Positions 52,701 through 61,736 of a stretch of DNA of 64,000 bases are shown in pieces (position 1 is the stretch's first letter; each line of letters begins with the position of its first letter). This DNA comes from WTFV01 sp965203525. GTDB lineage: Bacteria > Acidobacteriota > Vicinamibacteria > Vicinamibacterales > UBA8438. Position numbers and translations under genes: made by a program. Location: NCBI GenBank assembly GCA_965203525.1, contig OZ241898.1, positions 3,038,001 through 3,102,000 on the forward strand. The letters run 5' to 3'. Under the pieces are notes generated by a model. It saw nothing but the letters and a program-made list of their open reading frames with translations. It had not been told where the DNA came from and ran no database searches.

Positions 52701-53080
52701 AGGCCCATCTTCTTGCGTACAGCCAAGCGTGCGCGCCTCAACAGGTGCAACGGTTGCTCAACGACACCCAGGCCGTCGAAACATGGGTGACCCCGTTTCC
52801 GTACGCGGCCATTCTCGTTTCCCGTCTCGACGTGAACGACCTCGCCGCCGTCCTTCGGGATCGGCTACCGGGTGTGTGGTTCATGGTGACGGAACTCAGA
52901 AGCGACGCCGTCCAGGGATGGTTGCCGAAAGAGCTCTGGGAATACGTGAACAGTCCATCAGATGCATGGTCGAGGCAACTCGTCTTGGGTTACCGGGTCG
53001 GGCGAAAAAAATCCACGAAAGGGTGTGCAGGTACGGCGGCCACGTGCCGATACGTGAAGTATGGCGCGCAAGAACGATGA
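52697..53080 (+). pseudogene. SinR-like small protein gene truncated by IS66-type insertion
   Basis: The first ~94 residues (MKAHLLAYSQACAPQQVQRL, TPFPYAAILVSRLDVNDLAA, GWLPKELWEYVN) match small proteins with the QGIFVVS/LPKEAWDF pattern that are usually about 90-100 residues and of unknown function. From 52982 on the frame runs into the left end of the IS66-type element, adding some 32 foreign residues before the stop at 53080. The insertion is near the natural C-terminus, so some function may remain. Confidence 0.65.
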
Positions 53081-54949
53081 CCGGAGCGGTTCGACGGGGC
53101 CCGGACCTCAGCGGGACCCCCGGGACGTGCGGCGCATCGAACACCTCGAACGAGAAAACGCAACGCTGATCGAGGACCGGGACCACTGGAAGCGCCGCAG
53201 CGAGCACTTGGAGAAGGAACTCGAGGCCGCGCGGCGCGCCGGACGCCGGCAGGCGGCCCCCTTCGCCAAGGACCGCCGGCAGGGAACCGGACGCCGCCCG
53301 GGGCGGCGCGCCGGCGCAGAATACGGGAAGCAGGGAACCCGCCGGCCGCCGGCCCGGGTGGACGAGACCCATGCGGCGCCGGCCCCGAAGACGTGCCCGG
53401 ATTGCGGCGGCCACGTCGCCGTGGAGCGGGTGGCGGCGCAGTATCAGGAAGACGTGCCGGACGTGCGCCCCCTGGTGCGCCGCTTCGACGTCGAGGTGGG
53501 CCGTTGCGCGCAGTGCCGGCGGCGCGTGCAGGGCCGGCACCCCTTGCAGACCTCCGATGCGCTCGGCGCGGTCGGCGTGCAGTGGGGGCCGAACGTCGCC
53601 GCGCTGACCGCCGAGTTGCACACCGAGTCGGGCCTGCCGCTGGAGAAGACCGCCCGCGTGCTGCGGACCCGGTTCGGACTGCACGTGACCAAAGGCGGCC
53701 TGGTCCGACTGCTGCACCGCACGGCCGACGCGGCGGCGCCCACGTATGCGGCGCTGTGCGAGCAGGTCCGCCGCAGCCCGGTGGTCACGCCCGACGAGAC
53801 CGGCTGGCGCGTGGACGCGACCCGCCACTGGCTGTGGGCGTTCGCGACCCCGGAGACGACGGTCTACTCCATCTGCGCCGGCCGCGGGTTCGCCGACGCG
53901 GCGGCGGTGCTCGGCGCCGACTTTGCGGGCGTGCTGGTGCGGGACGGATGGGCGGCGTATCGCGGCTTCGCGCACGCGCCCCACCAGACCTGCCTGGCGC
54001 ATCTGCTGCGGCGCTGCAAGGACCTGCGGACCGATCATCCCGACAGCCCCTGGGCCGCCGCCGTGCAGACGGTCCTGCAGGACGCCCTCGCCCTGCGGAC
54101 CCGCTGCAACGCCGGCGGCATCGGCGAGCACGGCCTCGCGTCGGCCCGCGGACGGCTCGGCCGGCTCATCGACGCCCCGCCGCCGCTGGCCCCCGCCGAG
54201 CGCTTCGCCAGGCACCTGACCCGCGAATTCGAGGCCGTGTTCCTCTTCCTGCGCGACCCGTCCCTCGACGCCACCAACTGGCGGGCCGAACACGCCATCC
54301 GCCCCGCGGTGGTCACCCGCAAGGTCTGCGGCGGCAACCGCACCCGGCGCGGGGCCGACACCCAGCAGATCCTGGCCAGCGTCGTGCGCACCGCCCGCCA
54401 GCGACAGCTCGACCCCCGCGCCCTGTTCACCACGATGCTGCGCGCCCCTGAACCGGTCGTGCCCGAAGCCCTCGCCCTGCCGCCGCCCGCCTGACGGCCG
54501 GCCGGCGCGGGAGCCACGCATCCGCTCCGCCCGGGCCCACGCGGCCCACGCCCCCGGACCGATACCCGCGGAAGCCGCGCCGACGGCAAACCCCGGCCCG
54601 CTCGCCGCCATCTCGACGCCGGGCCGGCCGCAACCGCCCGGCCTGCTCCACGTCCGGGATCTCGACGCCGCGCCGACGAGAACTCGCCGCCGAGGTCCGG
54701 TCGAGGTTCCCGCCCCGGGCCCGATTGCGGCGGCGCACCGCAATGACCCGCAGGGCCGCGCCGACGGCCGGGTGAAGATGCTGTCGGAACACCCGCTCGA
54801 CGCGCTTGCATACGGTAGAAGCCCGTCCCGCCGGAACGACAAACTGTGCACGGCGCAAACGTCGTCAGCCGTAACTTCCCCCGAACGTCCGCTCCCTTTC
54901 GCCCCGTGACACTGGCGAAATCGGCCCCGAGCACCCGGTAACCCAAGAC
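52982..54949 (+). mobile_element. IS66-type insertion sequence with 17-bp terminal inverted repeats
   Basis: The left end gtcttgggttaccgggt (52982-52998) is repeated in inverted orientation at 54933-54949 without mismatch, and the element contains a full IS66-type transposase gene. No target-site duplication of 8 bp could be seen at the flanks, so one end may have been rearranged. The region between the transposase stop (54494) and the right end holds no gene. Confidence 0.85.
53061..54494 (+). CDS. IS66-family transposase
   Basis: The 477-aa protein has an N-terminal leucine-zipper-like coiled coil (RIEHLERENATLIEDRDHWK), a zinc finger (CPDCGG with a later CAQC), and the DDE domain with TPDETGWRVD, LVRDGWAAYRGFAHA and the late acidic residue in NWRAEHAIRPAVVTRK. 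Most IS66 elements carry accessory tnpA/tnpB genes; none is seen here, as in the single-gene IS66 subgroup. The frame and domains are intact, so the element may be active. Confidence 0.92.
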   Translation: MARKNDDRSGSTGPGPQRDPRDVRRIEHLERENATLIEDRDHWKRRSEHLEKELEAARRAGRRQAAPFAKDRRQGTGRRPGRRAGAEYGKQGTRRPPARVDETHAAPAPKTCPDCGGHVAVERVAAQYQEDVPDVRPLVRRFDVEVGRCAQCRRRVQGRHPLQTSDALGAVGVQWGPNVAALTAELHTESGLPLEKTARVLRTRFGLHVTKGGLVRLLHRTADAAAPTYAALCEQVRRSPVVTPDETGWRVDATRHWLWAFATPETTVYSICAGRGFADAAAVLGADFAGVLVRDGWAAYRGFAHAPHQTCLAHLLRRCKDLRTDHPDSPWAAAVQTVLQDALALRTRCNAGGIGEHGLASARGRLGRLIDAPPPLAPAERFARHLTREFEAVFLFLRDPSLDATNWRAEHAIRPAVVTRKVCGGNRTRRGADTQQILASVVRTARQRQLDPRALFTTMLRAPEPVVPEALALPPPA

Positions 54950-54972
54950 AGCACGGGTTCCACCACGGCCTG
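54495..54972. other. Non-coding right part of the IS66-type element and junction
   Basis: Nothing resembling a gene is seen on either strand, apart from the IS inverted repeat at 54933-54949. Long open frames here are low-complexity Arg/Pro/Gly translations of GC-rich DNA. Confidence 0.5.
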
Positions 54973-55229
54973 CTACGCGCCCCCTGACGAGCCACCGGAC
55001 GGCGAACGACGGGACGGCGGTTGCGCCGGCGATTCGCCATCCCCGGACCGTGGTTCGTCCGGCGCGCCTCGTCCGCGGGCCTCCCGCACGGCGCGCAAGT
55101 CCACGACCCGCCGGCCAGGCTCCGGTTCCCGGCTCCGAAGACCGGCGGCGAGGCGCTCGACGTCGTATCCGTGTTCCCGCACGATGCCGTCCTTGATCCG
55201 CACAGCTCCTCGATGATTTCATCGGACAT
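54973..55229 (-). pseudogene. Small gene with single-base frameshift (MSDEIIEEL-RIKDGIVREHGYD family)
   Basis: ATG 55229 opens MSDEIIEEL, then the frame shifts: the DNA reads CTGTGCGGATC where CTGTGGCGGATC would give LWRIKDGIVREHGYDVERLA and GLRSREPEPGRRVVDLRA. The second half continues in the other frame to a stop at 54973. The combined protein is a well-spread small hypothetical family (about 70-85 aa). A one-base deletion near 55200 has inactivated it. It sits directly next to the right end of the IS66-type element. Confidence 0.75.
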
Positions 55230-55697
55230 CTCCCAAGCCTCCCATGAGTTCCCGTGGGGCGTGCAAATCTCCCAGAATATGCCACTACCGTTCGATTGGA
55301 ACAAATGCACCGCATCGATATCGCCCATCGGACAATATATCAAGGATCTGCGCCTTGGTCAATTCACATTTCTTTGTCCGAAGAAATTTGGACAAAGATC
55401 GCAGATAGTCGAGCCGGAACTGTCGCTCTGTCGCCAAGAGCAGTTCGTGGCCGGCTATCGTCATTATCAGACACGGAATCTGCACGGAACTACAGGCATT
55501 GTCAATCGGTCTGACACGAAGAGCGAAATTCTGATAAACAAAAATGGCAGGGTCGTCGTCACCCGCGAAGGTAACGCTATGGGCCAAATCTCGTGAGACG
55601 TTCACAAGGCCGCAGTTCTGAAGATGCAGCAATTTATCCAACGGAAGACTGTCACCTGTTTGCCCGGCTTCGTAAAATATAAAATCATTTATGACTA

Positions 55698-56887
55698 GTG
55701 TCCCGTCAGAGAAAAAAGTGAAACATCATCAAGGGCGGTGTCGTCTGTCCTCCCCAGGAGGCACCCATGCGCAGAGGACGCACCCCGACACCGGTCGTCC
55801 TGACGGACGACGAACGGCAAGCCCTGACCTCGCTGGCCCATCGGTCGCGCACCGCCCCGCAGCGCGCGCGACGCGCCCGCGTCATCCTGGCCTGTGCCGA
55901 CGGCCAGCCGACCACCGGCATCGCCAGGCGCCTGCACCTGTCCCCGACCACGGTCTGCAAGTGGCGCACCCGCTTTCTCGCAGACCGAATCGACGGCCTG
56001 ACCGACGAACCGAGACCGGGCGCCCCGCGCCGCATCACCGACACGCAGGTCGAAGACGTGGTGGTGCGGACCCTGGAATCGACTCCGCCCGGCGCCACCC
56101 ACTGGAGTACGCGCGGCATGGCGAAGGCCACCGGTCTGAGCCACACCACCATCAGCCGGATCTGGCGCACTTTCGGACTGCAGCCGCACCGGACCGAAAC
56201 GTTCAAGCTGTCGCCGGACCCGTTCCTGATCGACAAGGTGCGCGACATCGTCGGGCTGTACGTCGATCCACCGGAGCACGCGGTCGTGTTTTGTGTCGAC
56301 GAAAAGCCGCAGATTCAGGCCCTCGAGCGCACGGCGCCGCTGCTGCCGATGCAGCCGGGCCAGGCCGAGCGGCGCAGCTTCGACTACCGCCGCCACGGTA
56401 CGACCTCGTTGTTCGCGGCGCTCGACGTCAAGACCGGCAAGGTCCTCGGCCAACTGCATCGCCGCCATCGGTCGGCCGAGTTCCTGCAGTTCCTCCGGCG
56501 CATCGACGCCGAGGTGCCCGAAGACCAGGACGTCCATCTGATCCTGGACAACTACAGCACCCACAAAGCTCCCCGGATTCGGCGCTGGCTGGCCCGACAC
56601 CCGCGCTTTCACCTGCATTTCACGCCGACCTACAGTTCCTGGCTGAACCTGGTGGAGCGCTGGTTCGCGGAGCTGACGACCCGGCAACTGCGTCGTGGCG
56701 TGTACCGCAGCATCGCCGCCCTCGAACGAGCGATTCGGGAGTTTCTCGAAGCGCACAACGCCGATGCCCGGCCGTTCGTGTGGACGAAGACGGCCGACGA
56801 AATCCTGGCTCGCATCGGCCGCTTCGCACGGCGGACGCTCGCGGCGCACGATGGATAAATATTTCACGAACCATCGTTACGGGACAC
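55698..56887 (+). mobile_element. IS630-family insertion sequence with TA target duplication
   Basis: The 1190-bp element is bounded by inverted ends starting gtgtcccgt (left gtgtcccgtcagag, right in reverse gtgtcccgtaacga) and flanked on both sides by TA (55696-55697 and 56888-56889), as expected for the Tc1/mariner-IS630 group. It carries one intact transposase gene and lies inside the DUF2806 gene. Confidence 0.93.
55767..56858 (+). CDS. IS630-family transposase
   Basis: The 363-aa protein has an N-terminal helix-turn-helix (PTTGIARRLHLSPTTVCKWR), a second winged-helix (GMAKATGLSHTTISRIWRTF) and the DDE domain with FCVDEKPQIQALER, HLILDNYSTHK and SSWLNLVERWFAEL. All three acidic residues are present and no frameshift is seen, in contrast to many IS630 copies that need programmed frameshifting. 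The copy looks active. High-GC codon use contrasts with the interrupted host gene. Confidence 0.93.
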   Translation: MRRGRTPTPVVLTDDERQALTSLAHRSRTAPQRARRARVILACADGQPTTGIARRLHLSPTTVCKWRTRFLADRIDGLTDEPRPGAPRRITDTQVEDVVVRTLESTPPGATHWSTRGMAKATGLSHTTISRIWRTFGLQPHRTETFKLSPDPFLIDKVRDIVGLYVDPPEHAVVFCVDEKPQIQALERTAPLLPMQPGQAERRSFDYRRHGTTSLFAALDVKTGKVLGQLHRRHRSAEFLQFLRRIDAEVPEDQDVHLILDNYSTHKAPRIRRWLARHPRFHLHFTPTYSSWLNLVERWFAELTTRQLRRGVYRSIAALERAIREFLEAHNADARPFVWTKTADEILARIGRFARRTLAAHDG

Positions 56888-57472
56888 TAGATGAGAAATA
56901 TCGTTGAATGCTTGCGCGTCTTCACTAGTCATGTTTCTGAGAACATCCAATGTCCGGAGCGACGTGCGTCCGGGACATTCAACCTCTCCAGACAGGATCT
57001 TCGACCAGAGTTTTTTCATGTCGTTCGCAGAGACGTCCTGAACGTTGTCAAAAAACCGTGCGGTCCAGTCCGGATCCACCGGGTGATTACTTACAACCTT
57101 GTCGTCGAGGTTAGCTGCGGCCTCGAAAGTGACCGATGCGATATTGTGCTGTCGCTTCTGTTCCTGAAATTCTATTCGTTGCCTGATTCCGTCCCGACTA
57201 AGTTCTATCGTTCCTCGCCCAGATTCGATTGGAGCACAAAGAGAACGTTGAGCCTGCGCCTGTGCATCGGAAAGGATCCGCATGGTGGCGGCATCTCCCT
57301 TCGCTTCAATGACACGAGCGTCGGCGTTTGCCCGACCAGTGATGCGTTTTGCTTCCGCGTCCCGGCGCGCCTTCCACCCGGCCAACATCGGCCCGGCAAC
57401 CGCACCGATGCCGCTCGCCACGTAGTCCAGCAACTTTTCCAATGCAGGAACCTTCACGTTCACGTCAGTCAT

Positions 57473-57733
57473 TTCAGCTCCCACTGGGCCCATCATCAAC
57501 GGATTCTCTTGCCCGGTCCGGTCGACTCGGCCCACCAACCAATGCGCACACGTTCAGCATGGCTCGTTTCCCGGCTCGCCGCTACCGGGCAACGATATGG
57601 GACCTGCTGTGACCGTGTCAAGGCCGTCAACCCCGCGCAGCGGCGGCGGAGCAGGAACCGTCGCGTGGTGTTCGATCCGGTCGACGATCGCCGCCGCCGT
57701 CGATGGGGGTAGACCGTTTTCCTCCGCATGCCT
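57473..57733. other. Intergenic region upstream of the DUF2806 gene
   Basis: The 261-bp stretch probably holds the DUF2806 promoter. On the minus strand a short LPPSTAAAIVDRIEHHATVP frame resembles the end of an IstB-like ATPase, but it is too short to call. Confidence 0.4.
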
Positions 57734-60700
57734 TCAGTCCTCGCGCCTCCGACCGAAGCTCTCGCGCCCCATGCGGTACTTGATGTCGTAGTTGATGATG
57801 AAATCCAGTTCCTCGTCCGTGAAGCCGTAATGTGCAGCCAAAGCACTGTCGATTCTATCGATGATGGGTTTGCTATACTTCGGAACAATACACTGCACGG
57901 TGAGCGTATCGTGCTTGAATTTCATGTGTCGATCTTTAGAATTATCCTTTATATTTTCCATCAACTCGCCCGCAAGCTCAACAAGCTGCTCTTCAGGTCC
58001 TTGTGTCGCAAGTCGCTTCAGGTCAATCGGAAACGCATCAATTTCTCGCCTGTTCACATGGCGGCAATCCGAAAAAACCGTGATGAACCAGTAAAACAGA
58101 TTCGAATTGAGACAACACAATGCCAACTTGGCTCGTACTTCGTTCTCAAAACACAACTCTTTGAACTCCGATGGCGATCGCCGGTTGCCGGATCCATCCA
58201 GGACGCGAGGCATGAAATCGAGAACCTGAAGAAAATACCCGACTTTTCGAGAATAATAGATGCTGCTCCCTTTCCTGACGTAGAAATTCACCAATCTGCT
58301 TGTCTCTTTTCGCAAGTTTTTGAGTATCCCGCTCTCCGCGGTCGCACACAATTTTGGTAATGCATGTCGCACGATCCCTTCCGCAGACATTGAATATCGC
58401 AGGCAGTGGAAAAGAGTAGCCCGTTCGGCCGCGTTCCACTTGTTGTACCGTGTCGAGTGCATGATCTGCGAGGAGGCGACAGGTCCAATGAGATGGACGG
58501 TCAATCGAATATGCTGCAACCCCTCGAACAACCTCGAAGGACGATCATCAAACGAACTGTAATGCAGCAATCGTTCTGACAATTTATTCTGCAAGCTGGC
58601 GTAGCGGCTAGTTGAAACCGAGGAAACGGGTACTATGAACCCCAGTCGCCCGTGACGACGACACAGTGAAATCGAACGTTCCAGCATGAGCGCATAGAGA
58701 TTCCCGGCGTCCATGCATTCGTAGTCTTTCAACGTATATTGGTCCACCGTTTTCAGCTCGATATACGGCGGATTGCCGATGATCACGTCGAACCCGCCGC
58801 GGCGCATGATCCCGTAGAACTCCACGAACCAGTGGAACGGCTGGTGGCTGTCGCGCCATTGCCGGTACGCCCGGCGGCTCTTGACCTTCACGCCGTAGTC
58901 GCCGGCCAGATACTCGTCCAACTCGTTGCGAAGCTCGTCGAGCCGCCGGCGCAGCTCCAGCTTGGTGTCGGCGAAGGCGCCGGCGTCCATGCCGCGCTCG
59001 GTCTGCATGGCGCGGAACTGGCGGAAGGCCCGGTCGGCGATCTCGGCGCGCTCTTCGATCTGCGGCAGCGACAGTTGTTTCAGCAGGTCCGCGCTCAGCG
59101 TCCGCCGCACCTCCTCGCGCGACGTGAAGCCGACCAGCGTGTTGCCGGCGCGGACGTTGAAGTCGACGTCGGGCAGCGGCTCGATCTGGTCGTAATCGTC
59201 GAGTTGGGCCACGAGCTTGAGGAACAGGCGCAGCTTGCAGATCTCGACCGCCTCTTCCATGACGTCGACGCCGTACAGGTTGTCGATGACGATCGACTTG
59301 AGGACGAAGTAGCGTTCGCTGGCGTGTCCTTCGACCTGTTCCAGCGCGGCGCGGAAGTCGCGCAGCTTCTCCGGGCGGTGCTTGCGTTGCGAACGTTCGA
59401 GGTCGTCGAGGAAACCGCGCATGGCGTCGAGGCAGGCGTTGTACAGCGGCTCCAGGACATGGAGCGCGGCGAAGAGGAACGCGCCGGAGCCGCACGTCGG
59501 ATCGAGGACGGAGACCTCGCGGAGCGCCTTCCAGAAGGCGCGGACCAGTTCCGGCCCTTCGCTGCCGGCGATCACGTCCCGGGCGAACTTCTCGACGTCC
59601 AGGTTGTACGTGACGAGGTCGTTGACGGACGCGACCTCGCCCGCGGCGAGCCGGGCGCGGACCTCCTCGTAGCGCCGGCGGCGGGCGACATGCTCGCGCC
59701 ACGTCTCGGTCGGCAGTCCCCAGGCGGGCGGCGCGGGCCGGTTCCAGCCGCCGCGCTGCGCCGCGTCGCGCACGCCGGCGGCGATCTCCGGCGGCAGCTC
59801 GCGCTTCGCGGCCAGGGTCTCCTGCTTGTCGACGTCGTACGTCACGCCATGGCGCACCGCGTCGTGGAAGTAACGGTCCGGGTCGTCGGCCAGCAGCCGC
59901 CACACCCCGCCACCGGGCTTGAAGGCGATGGCGCATTCCTTCCGCGCCCGGTCGAACAGGAACGGGATGATCGTGTTGCGGCTGATGTACCCGGTGATGT
60001 CCTCCTTCGTGTAGTAGGCCCCCATCTGCTTCTGGTTGACGTACTTCTCGAAGATGTAGCCGAGCACGTCGGGGTTGATCTCGTTGTCGTCGCGCAGCGG
60101 CCGGTCGTCGAGATGCCACTGGTAGGCGTCGAAGAACGCGAAGATCCGCTCGAAGGCTTCGTCGGGGATGCGGATTTCGGGGTTGTCGCGCTCCAGGTCG
60201 TGCGCGTCGAACAGGCCGCCGTTGAGGTAGGGGACCCGGCCGAGCAGCGCCGCCAGTGCGGGGGCGCGCTCGGTCTCGGGCCGGCCCAGGCCCTCGTGGA
60301 ACAGCCGCAGCAGGAACAGCCGGTAGAAGCTGTGGAACCTGCCGGCGCCGCCGGTCGCCCCGCGCACGCGCTCCAGGCGGTTGCGCAGGTAGTCCGGGTC
60401 GCCGTCGAGGAAACCGCGCTTCTGGATGAAGTAGATGAACATCATCCGGTTGAGCATCAGCGAGGCGTACCATTCCCGGTCGGCCGCCGCCGCGACGCCT
60501 TCGACGAAGTCCAGGAACGCGTGGTGCTCCTCCCGGAAACGGTCGTAGAACCGCCGGGTCACCTTCTCCACGTCGAAGGCGGCGCGCACCCGCCCCGACA
60601 CGTCGACGATGGTCAGGTCTTCCTCTTCGTCCAGGGTGAAGACGAGCTGCTCGAGCTTCTGGATCAGCGCCTCGCCCGGCTGATCCCGGCTCCAGAGGTG

Positions 60701-61054
60701 GGTGCGGGTCCGGTCGGGGCGTCCCGGCTCGCGCTTGACCCACTGCCAGTGCTGCGCGCCGCGGCCGGGCGCGGCGTACACGACGACGTGCTCGCGGACG
60801 GTCCGGGCGACGGCCTTCTCGATCTTCTGGCGGGTGGGGTGGTCCGGGAACGCTTCTTCCGAGTCCGCGGCGTACTGGTAGACCACCATCCCGCGCTTGT
60901 GGGCGACGGCTTCGAGAACGAACGTACGGCCTGCGGTCGTCGCCTCGACGTCCGCGCCGCCGTGGTCCCAGCCGAGCTCGTCGATGAACAGCCCGCGCAG
61001 GTCGAAGCTCTCCAGACGGCTTCTGACGGTCTGCCTGTCGAGTCGGGTCTGCAT
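57734..61054 (-). CDS. Large Eco57I-type adenine-specific DNA methyltransferase
   Basis: The 1106-aa protein has an N-terminal region (1-380) with YLNGGLFDAHDLERDN and IFEKYVNQKQMGAYYT. The SAM motif I VLDPTCGSGAFLFAAL lies near residue 521, and the amino-methyltransferase motif DVIIGNPPYIEL near 760. A C-terminal target-recognition part follows (780-1106) with FDDRPSRLFEGLQHIRLTV and LNSNLFYWFITVFSDCRHVN. It methylates adenine at N6. It is encoded with a SNF2-type helicase and VapBC on the same strand, the layout of DISARM-like or helicase-coupled restriction systems. No classical nuclease motif was spotted. Confidence 0.88.
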   Translation of the reverse strand: MQTRLDRQTVRSRLESFDLRGLFIDELGWDHGGADVEATTAGRTFVLEAVAHKRGMVVYQYAADSEEAFPDHPTRQKIEKAVARTVREHVVVYAAPGRGAQHWQWVKREPGRPDRTRTHLWSRDQPGEALIQKLEQLVFTLDEEEDLTIVDVSGRVRAAFDVEKVTRRFYDRFREEHHAFLDFVEGVAAAADREWYASLMLNRMMFIYFIQKRGFLDGDPDYLRNRLERVRGATGGAGRFHSFYRLFLLRLFHEGLGRPETERAPALAALLGRVPYLNGGLFDAHDLERDNPEIRIPDEAFERIFAFFDAYQWHLDDRPLRDDNEINPDVLGYIFEKYVNQKQMGAYYTKEDITGYISRNTIIPFLFDRARKECAIAFKPGGGVWRLLADDPDRYFHDAVRHGVTYDVDKQETLAAKRELPPEIAAGVRDAAQRGGWNRPAPPAWGLPTETWREHVARRRRYEEVRARLAAGEVASVNDLVTYNLDVEKFARDVIAGSEGPELVRAFWKALREVSVLDPTCGSGAFLFAALHVLEPLYNACLDAMRGFLDDLERSQRKHRPEKLRDFRAALEQVEGHASERYFVLKSIVIDNLYGVDVMEEAVEICKLRLFLKLVAQLDDYDQIEPLPDVDFNVRAGNTLVGFTSREEVRRTLSADLLKQLSLPQIEERAEIADRAFRQFRAMQTERGMDAGAFADTKLELRRRLDELRNELDEYLAGDYGVKVKSRRAYRQWRDSHQPFHWFVEFYGIMRRGGFDVIIGNPPYIELKTVDQYTLKDYECMDAGNLYALMLERSISLCRRHGRLGFIVPVSSVSTSRYASLQNKLSERLLHYSSFDDRPSRLFEGLQHIRLTVHLIGPVASSQIMHSTRYNKWNAAERATLFHCLRYSMSAEGIVRHALPKLCATAESGILKNLRKETSRLVNFYVRKGSSIYYSRKVGYFLQVLDFMPRVLDGSGNRRSPSEFKELCFENEVRAKLALCCLNSNLFYWFITVFSDCRHVNRREIDAFPIDLKRLATQGPEEQLVELAGELMENIKDNSKDRHMKFKHDTLTVQCIVPKYSKPIIDRIDSALAAHYGFTDEELDFIINYDIKYRMGRESFGRRRED

Positions 61055-61072
61055 GAAGCGCTGCCTGCCCGT

Positions 61073-61471
61073 CTACAGCCGCCGCGTGTCGGGCAGGATC
61101 GCCATCTTCCGGTCCAGCGTAAGCACTTCCAGACCGGCGCGGGCATACTCGTCCACGATGAGACGGTCGAACAGACCCGGCCCGCCACCCGCCTCCAGGG
61201 CGGCGATGACCGAGCGCCCGTTCAGGGGAGAGACCAGACCGCTACGGAGCGCGTCGAGCAGGGCGGCGCGGGCGTCGGCCTTCGAGACCCCGTAGTGGTG
61301 CTGCACGGCGACGTAGGTCTCGCCGACGACCTGGTTCGAGACGAAGACCTCGCCGCCCTGCCCGTCGGTCAGCGCGCGAAGCCTGCCGACGCAGTACTCG
61401 AAATCCTGTTGCGGGTCTCCGGTCAGCAGCCGCACGAGGACCGAGGTGTCAATCCCGAAGCGACGGGTCAT
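61073..61471 (-). CDS. vapC: VapC-type PIN-domain toxin
   Basis: The 132-aa PIN protein has FGIDTSVLVRLLTGD with Asp8, VVGETYVAVQHHY with a Glu near residue 51, and FDRLIVDEYARAGLEVLTLD with two further Asp residues, forming the four-acid active site of PIN RNases. VapC toxins cut tRNA or rRNA. It overlaps the VapB gene by 23 bp and sits between the helicase and methyltransferase genes. Confidence 0.9.
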   Translation of the reverse strand: MTRRFGIDTSVLVRLLTGDPQQDFEYCVGRLRALTDGQGGEVFVSNQVVGETYVAVQHHYGVSKADARAALLDALRSGLVSPLNGRSVIAALEAGGGPGLFDRLIVDEYARAGLEVLTLDRKMAILPDTRRL

Positions 61472-61691
61472 GGCGCTGCCCCCGGAAGACCCGGAGATCG
61501 AACGGCGGACGTCCGGGCGGGATCTTGCCGCGCAACGTCCCGAGGCGGGAACGGTCGATGCGTCTGGGCCGCAGGACGAAGCCGTCCGGACCCTCTTCCA
61601 GTTCGATTTGATCGCCCGGTCCGACTCCCAGGGCCTCCAGCACCCGCGCCGGGAAAGTGACCTGACGCTTGGAAGTGACCTTGACGATCAT
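61449..61691 (-). CDS. vapB: VapB/AbrB-type antitoxin
   Basis: The 80-aa protein starts MIVKVTSKRQVTFPARVLEA with the swapped-hairpin AbrB/SpoVT DNA-binding fold (LGVGPGDQIELEEGPDGFVL). The C-terminal tail would bind and block VapC. The gene overlaps vapC, the standard order of antitoxin first. It presumably represses its own promoter, and the TTACCGGATATCCTGATTCGGTAA-like palindrome just upstream (around 61699-61725, half-sites ttaccgga and tattccggtaa-like) could be its operator; this was judged by eye. Confidence 0.88.
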   Translation of the reverse strand: MIVKVTSKRQVTFPARVLEALGVGPGDQIELEEGPDGFVLRPRRIDRSRLGTLRGKIPPGRPPFDLRVFRGQRHDPSLRD

Positions 61692-61736
61692 CCGTTTCCT
61701 CCTTACCGGATATCCTGATTCGGTAAGGCAGAAAGA

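Larger units (their letters stand above)
55285..57472 (-). pseudogene. DUF2806 gene split by an IS630 element
   Basis: The 5' part (57472 down to 56888) encodes VPALEKLLDYVASGIGAVAG, a charged helix (DAEAKRITGRANADARVIEA), DPDWTARFFDNVQDVS and MKKLWSKILSGEVECPG, the core of DUF2806. The 3' part (55697 down to 55285) continues as IPCLIMTIAGHELLLATERQ. Removing 55698-56887 and one TA rejoins HL with VINDFIFYEAG in frame, so the gene was intact before insertion. DUF2806 proteins occur beside restriction or defence genes; the function is unknown. GC content is lower than average. Confidence 0.85.

Noticed and set aside
52896..55343. An 815-codon minus-strand open frame across the IS66-type element
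   Set aside because: It is antisense to the transposase; only its first residues (MSDEIIEEL) belong to a real, frameshifted small gene.
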